Source of the DNA: Streptomyces sp. NBC_00250
GTDB lineage: Bacteria > Actinomycetota > Actinomycetes > Streptomycetales > Streptomycetaceae
Direction: 5' to 3'
Length of the DNA stretch: 64,000 nucleotides
NCBI RefSeq assembly: GCF_036192275.1
Contig: NZ_CP108088.1
Location: 2,232,001 to 2,296,000 of the forward strand
How positions within the stretch are numbered: the stretch's first letter is position 1; each line of letters starts with the position of its first letter. Of the stretch, positions 61,102-64,000 are shown piece after piece. The translations under genes and the position numbers were made by a program. Under the pieces are notes generated by a model that did no database searches, had not been told where the DNA came from, and saw only the letters and a list, made by a program, of their open reading frames with translations.

Positions 61102-61469
61102 GACCTCGGCCCACGGGGGCGGGAGGAGCGGGTCAGCGCCAGGCCGCCGAGGACAGTGGCGATCAGCCCCACGATCAGGGCCACGAAGGCGCCGCCCAAC
61201 CCGTTGCCGGTACCGATGGACCCGTCGGAGGTGGCCATGACGATCCCTCCCAGGGCCATGGCGATCAGCCCCGCCGCGAGCGCCGCGAAGGCCCCGGCCC
61301 GCGCGGATCCGGAACCGATGCCCATGCCGGTACGTCCGGCGGCACGGGCCACGGCCCGCCCGCCGATGAGGACGCCGGCGAGTCCCAGCAACGTGGCCGC
61401 GATGGCTCCGATGCGTCCGGAGCTCAGGGCGAGGACGTCGGCGGCGATGGTGGCGGGCTCTGTGGGCAT
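61098..61469 (-). CDS. DUF6223-type small membrane protein
   Basis: A 123-residue protein with three hydrophobic segments, each Gly/Ala-rich (GAIAATLLGLAGVLIGGRAV, GAFAALAAGLIAMALGGIVM, GAFVALIVGLIATVLGGLAL). The internal threefold similarity and the RSGR-like ends fit DUF6223, a Streptomyces family. AAGGAG before ATG 61469 is strong; five extra residues from 61484 are less likely. The function is unknown. It shares its end with the amidotransferase-like gene. Confidence 0.8.
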   Translation of the reverse strand: MPTEPATIAADVLALSSGRIGAIAATLLGLAGVLIGGRAVARAAGRTGMGIGSGSARAGAFAALAAGLIAMALGGIVMATSDGSIGTGNGLGGAFVALIVGLIATVLGGLALTRSSRPRGPRS

Positions 61470-61576
61470 GGAGTGCTCCTTCACTACGGCGGGTTGCCGG
61501 TCGATCGTGTCCGTCGGACCCGCCGCCGGTCGTCCCCCGCACGCGGACAGTGCGCCCTGCCGCAGCCGCCGTAGCC

Positions 61577-61627
61577 GACTACCGCGAAAGCCGCAGGAGT
61601 CGTGGGACTACCGCGGCTGCGGTAGTC
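61577..61627. promoter_or_regulatory. Palindromic operator candidate for the two-component system
   Basis: GACTACCGC-GGCT-GCGGTAGTC (61606-61627) is a perfect 22-bp inverted repeat, and a third GACTACCGC copy lies at 61577-61585, 29 bases before. They lie in the 214-base divergent gap between the DUF6223 gene and the kinase gene. The layout fits a NarL-type response regulator dimer with an extra half-site, so autoregulation by the neighbouring regulator is likely. A control of DUF6223 is also possible. Confidence 0.6.
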
Positions 61628-61683
61628 GACCGGTCCTCCTCCCGCCGGACTCACCCGCGTCGGCGCCCGGCTAGGGTCCACGC

Positions 61684-62842
61684 ATGGGCAGGCAACGGAT
61701 CGGTGTCACGGACTGGGCGATCGCCCTCGGCGTGGCGGGGGTCCTGCTGTTCGCCGGACTGAGGCAGCAAGGGCCCACAGCACTCGAACCGCTGGGCTAC
61801 GCGTTGCTGGCCGCCGGTGGTCTGGCACTGGCCTGGGGCCGCCGGGCTCCGGTCACCGTGCTGGCCGTGACCGGGGGGGTGCGCGCTGGGCCACCAGCTG
61901 CTCGGTTTCGACGTGCCCGCCGTCGCCTTTCTGTTCGCGGTGTACGCCACCGTACGGGCGGGGCACCGCGTCGTCGCGGTGGCCGGTTCCGTGGCCATGC
62001 CGGTCGCCGTGACGCTCGCGCTCCTGGCCTCCCCCCATGACCTGGCCGTGGGCGAGGCGTTCGCGCGGACCCGGGACGTCCTCCAGCTGGCCTGGCTGAT
62101 CGCCGCCGGGGCGGCCGGTGAAGCGCTGCGGCAGGCCGAGCGCCGGGCGGACGAGGCCGAACGCACCCGGGAGGAGACCGCGCGGCGCCGCGCCGACGAG
62201 GAACGGCTGCACATCGCACGGGAGCTGCACGACTCGCTCACCCACCAGATCTCCGTGATCAAGGTGCAGGCGGAGGTCGCCGTCCACCTGGCCGGCAAGC
62301 GGGGCGAGCAGGTGCCGGAGGCCCTCCTCGTGATCCGTGAGGCCGGCCGTGAGGCGGCTCGGGAACTGCGGGCGACCCTGGAGGCGCTGCGCGACGACGA
62401 CAAGAACCCGCCGCGCGGGCTCGCCGACGTACCGGAACTGGTACGCCGGGCCCGGTCCACCGGCCTGGACGCCCGGCTGACGGTCGGGGGGCACCGGAGC
62501 GACGTGCCCGCCGCCGTGGACCGGACGGCCTATCGGATCGTCCAGGAGTCGCTGACCAATGTCGCCCGTCACGCCGCCGCGAACACCGCGTCGGTCCTGA
62601 TCGACCACCGTCCCGACGTCCTGGTCGTCCGGGTCGACGACGACGGCGGGGCGAGGCCGGATTCAGCGCCGGTGCCCGGCGTCGGACTGCTCGGGATGCG
62701 CGAACGGGTCACCGCCCTCGGCGGCCGGTTGCGGGCGGAGCCACGCGGTGAGGGCGGGTTCACCGTCCAGGCCGAGCTTCCCCTGGAGCGCGCGCCACTT
62801 CCCGCACAGCACACGCGACTGCCCTTGGAGCACACCTCGTGA
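61684..62842 (+). pseudogene. Sensor histidine kinase with a frameshift at a G7 run
   Basis: The reading frame from ATG 61684 encodes an N-terminal membrane part (WAIALGVAGVLLFAGL, LGYALLAAGGLALAWG). At the seven-G run 61873-61879 it leaves the family sequence. Removing one G restores VLAVTGG followed by CALGHQLLGFDVPAVAFLFA and the complete NarX-type kinase: further helices, the phospho-His region RELHDSLTHQISVIKVQAE, and the ATPase boxes RIVQESLTNVARHA and GVGLLGMRERVTALGG. The two frames would form a 385-residue kinase. GTG 61913 could start a shorter protein that lacks the first membrane segments. A sequencing error is possible. Confidence 0.85.
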
Positions 62843-63510
62843 TCCGTGTCCTGCTGATCGACGACCAGCCACTCATCCGCAGTGGATTCCGCGCGCTCCT
62901 CGACATCGAGGACGACATCGAGGTGGTGGCCGAGGCCGGCGACGGGAGGGAGGGCCTGGCCCTGGCGAGGGAGCACCTGCCCGACATCGCGCTCGTCGAC
63001 GTCCAGATGCCGGTCGTCGACGGCATCGAGACGACCCGGCGCATCGCCGCGGACCCCGATCTGGCCGGGGTGCACGTCGTCGTCCTGACCAACTACGGAA
63101 TGGACGAGTACGTCTTCGACGCGCTGCGCGCGGGCGCGGCCGGATTCCTCGTCAAGGACATCCTCCCGGAGGACTTCCTGCACGCAGTACGGGTCGCCGC
63201 GCGCGGCGACGCCCTGCTCGCGCCGTCGATCACCCGCAAGCTGATCGACCGGTACGTCACCCAGCCCCCGCCCGCGAGTGTCCGGAACCGATTGACGCAG
63301 CTGACCAACCGTGAACGCGAGGCCGTCGCCCTGGTCGCGAGCGGCCTGTCCAACGACGAGATCGCCGACCAGATGGTGATCAGCCCGCTGACCGCGAAGA
63401 CCCACGTCAACCGTGCCATGACCAAGCTCGACGCCCGCGACCGGGCTCAGCTCGTCGTCCTGGCCTACGAATCGGGCCTGGTGACGCCGGGAGGTTCCGG
63501 CCCGTTCTAG
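62839..63510 (+). CDS. NarL/LuxR-type response regulator
   Basis: A 223-residue regulator. The receiver domain has the acidic pair (LIDDQP), phospho-acceptor Asp54 (LVDVQMP), Thr in VLTNYG and Lys in FLVKDI. The LuxR HTH is LTNREREAVALVASGLSNDE then IADQMVISPLTAKTHVNRAM. GTG 62839 overlaps the kinase stop (GTGA), showing translational coupling to a kinase that is frameshifted in this sequence. It probably binds the palindrome upstream of the kinase gene. Its stop shares CTAG with the convergent kinase gene. Confidence 0.93.
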   Translation: MIRVLLIDDQPLIRSGFRALLDIEDDIEVVAEAGDGREGLALAREHLPDIALVDVQMPVVDGIETTRRIAADPDLAGVHVVVLTNYGMDEYVFDALRAGAAGFLVKDILPEDFLHAVRVAARGDALLAPSITRKLIDRYVTQPPPASVRNRLTQLTNREREAVALVASGLSNDEIADQMVISPLTAKTHVNRAMTKLDARDRAQLVVLAYESGLVTPGGSGPF

Positions 63511-64000
63511 GCCATCGGCACGACGAGGTCGGCGCGGTCGCGGCCGCGGGTCACCAGGCGGGCGTTCGCCTCGTCCGAGTCGTGGACCCAGCGTTCGGCG
63601 TGGGCGCGGTCCTTGCCGAAGCGGACATGGCGGTCGACGAGCCGGGGGACGCGGCGCCGGGCGTCCAGGTCGAGGTACCAGGCCTCGTCGAGGAGGGGCA
63701 GGACACCGGCCCAGGCGCCCTCGTCGTGCAGCAGGTAGTTGCCCTCGGTGATCACCAGCGGGACCTCGGGTCCGACGGGTATCGCCCCGGCGATCGGCTC
63801 CTCCAGGGAGCGGTCGAAGGCGGGTGCGTAGACGGTGGTGCCGGGGACCGGGGTGCGCAGCCGGGAGAGGAGCGCGGTGTATCCGGCGGCGTCGAAGGTG
63901 TCGGGCGCGCCCTTCCTGCCGGCCCGCCCGAGGCGTTCCAGTTCGGCCTGGGCCAGATGGAAGCCGTCCATGGGGACGAGGACGGCGAGCCCGTCGAGGC
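63507..64000 (-). CDS. Nucleoside/nucleotide kinase-family protein (C-terminal part)
   Basis: About 164 codons, cut by the right edge, so the P-loop is missing. Remaining markers are VPMDGFHLAQAELERLGRAG, VPLVITEGNYLLHDEGAWAG and VDRHVRFGKDRAHAERWVHD, which fit the uridine-kinase/pantothenate-kinase-like (PRK) group and the nucleoside/nucleotide kinase family of actinobacteria. ATG 63971 is internal, because the frame continues upstream through LAVLVP. It is convergent with the response regulator, sharing the palindromic stop CTAG. Confidence 0.82.
   Translation of the reverse strand, partial: LDGLAVLVPMDGFHLAQAELERLGRAGRKGAPDTFDAAGYTALLSRLRTPVPGTTVYAPAFDRSLEEPIAGAIPVGPEVPLVITEGNYLLHDEGAWAGVLPLLDEAWYLDLDARRRVPRLVDRHVRFGKDRAHAERWVHDSDEANARLVTRGRDRADLVVPMA

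Overview
The window is a high-GC actinobacterial chromosome segment, almost certainly Streptomyces. GC is very high and third codon positions are nearly saturated with G/C. GTG and TTG starts are common. Several families are Streptomyces-typical: DUF2637, SAV_2148-type HEPN, DUF6223, a mycothiol-linked Rv2466c-type protein and Cys-containing leader peptides. I see no tRNA, rRNA, insertion sequence, prophage, CRISPR array or origin. Both ends cut a gene: a GntR regulator at the left and a nucleoside kinase at the right. Layout from left to right. 1-6.7 kb: GntR fragment, an iron-box-controlled FhuF-like Fe-S protein, a DUF2637 membrane protein, then pyruvate oxidase (poxB) with a downstream anti-sigma-type ATPase, preceded by a degenerate PP2C-like protein. 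6.8-12.9 kb: a 1253-residue secreted subtilase divergent from a TrmB/LuxR-type regulator, a DUF456 membrane protein and an F420/PPOX oxidoreductase. 12.9-20.8 kb: an Ada-AlkA fusion, rsgA with a tiny upstream ORF, a membrane protein, a VOC protein overlapping an AraC regulator tail to tail, a YihY protein and an AidB-like acyl-CoA dehydrogenase. 21.1-23.1 kb: a GAF regulator and a GNAT acetyltransferase. 23.2-32.7 kb: one assimilatory sulfur operon, with a leader peptide, sulfite reductase, a zinc-ribbon miniprotein, cysH-cysC-cysD-cysN, a sulfonate-type ABC importer (binding protein, ATPase, permease) and a sirohydrochlorin chelatase. The genes are joined by ATGA/GTGA or similar stop-start overlaps as far as cysN. 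The operon would take sulfate through APS to sulfide, supply the sirohaem of sulfite reductase and import organosulfur. 32.9-42.4 kb: D-Ala-D-Ala carboxypeptidase, Rv2466c-type thioredoxin-fold protein, DUF1697, a carbohydrate ABC importer without its own ATPase, a phosphotransferase, an alpha/beta hydrolase, a DEDDh exonuclease and a SAV_2148-type protein. 42.5-56.5 kb: a two-gene locus that looks like a copper amine oxidase split into N-terminal and catalytic halves, then glycogen/trehalose genes glgX, treY and treZ. The last two are separated by a secreted protein, a degenerate P450, a 15-bp minisatellite, an FHA protein and a GNAT protein. 56.6-64 kb: an M24 peptidase, a YtpQ-like protein, a LysR and helical-repeat pair, an amidotransferase-like protein, DUF6223, and a NarL-type two-component system whose kinase gene is frameshifted at a G7 run. 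The strongest leads are the split, motif-altered copper amine oxidase, the leader peptide with competing hairpins ahead of the sulfur operon, the G7 frameshift in the kinase, several enzymes that lack key residues, and repeated long tail-to-tail gene overlaps. All functional calls come from reading motifs by eye; no database search was run.
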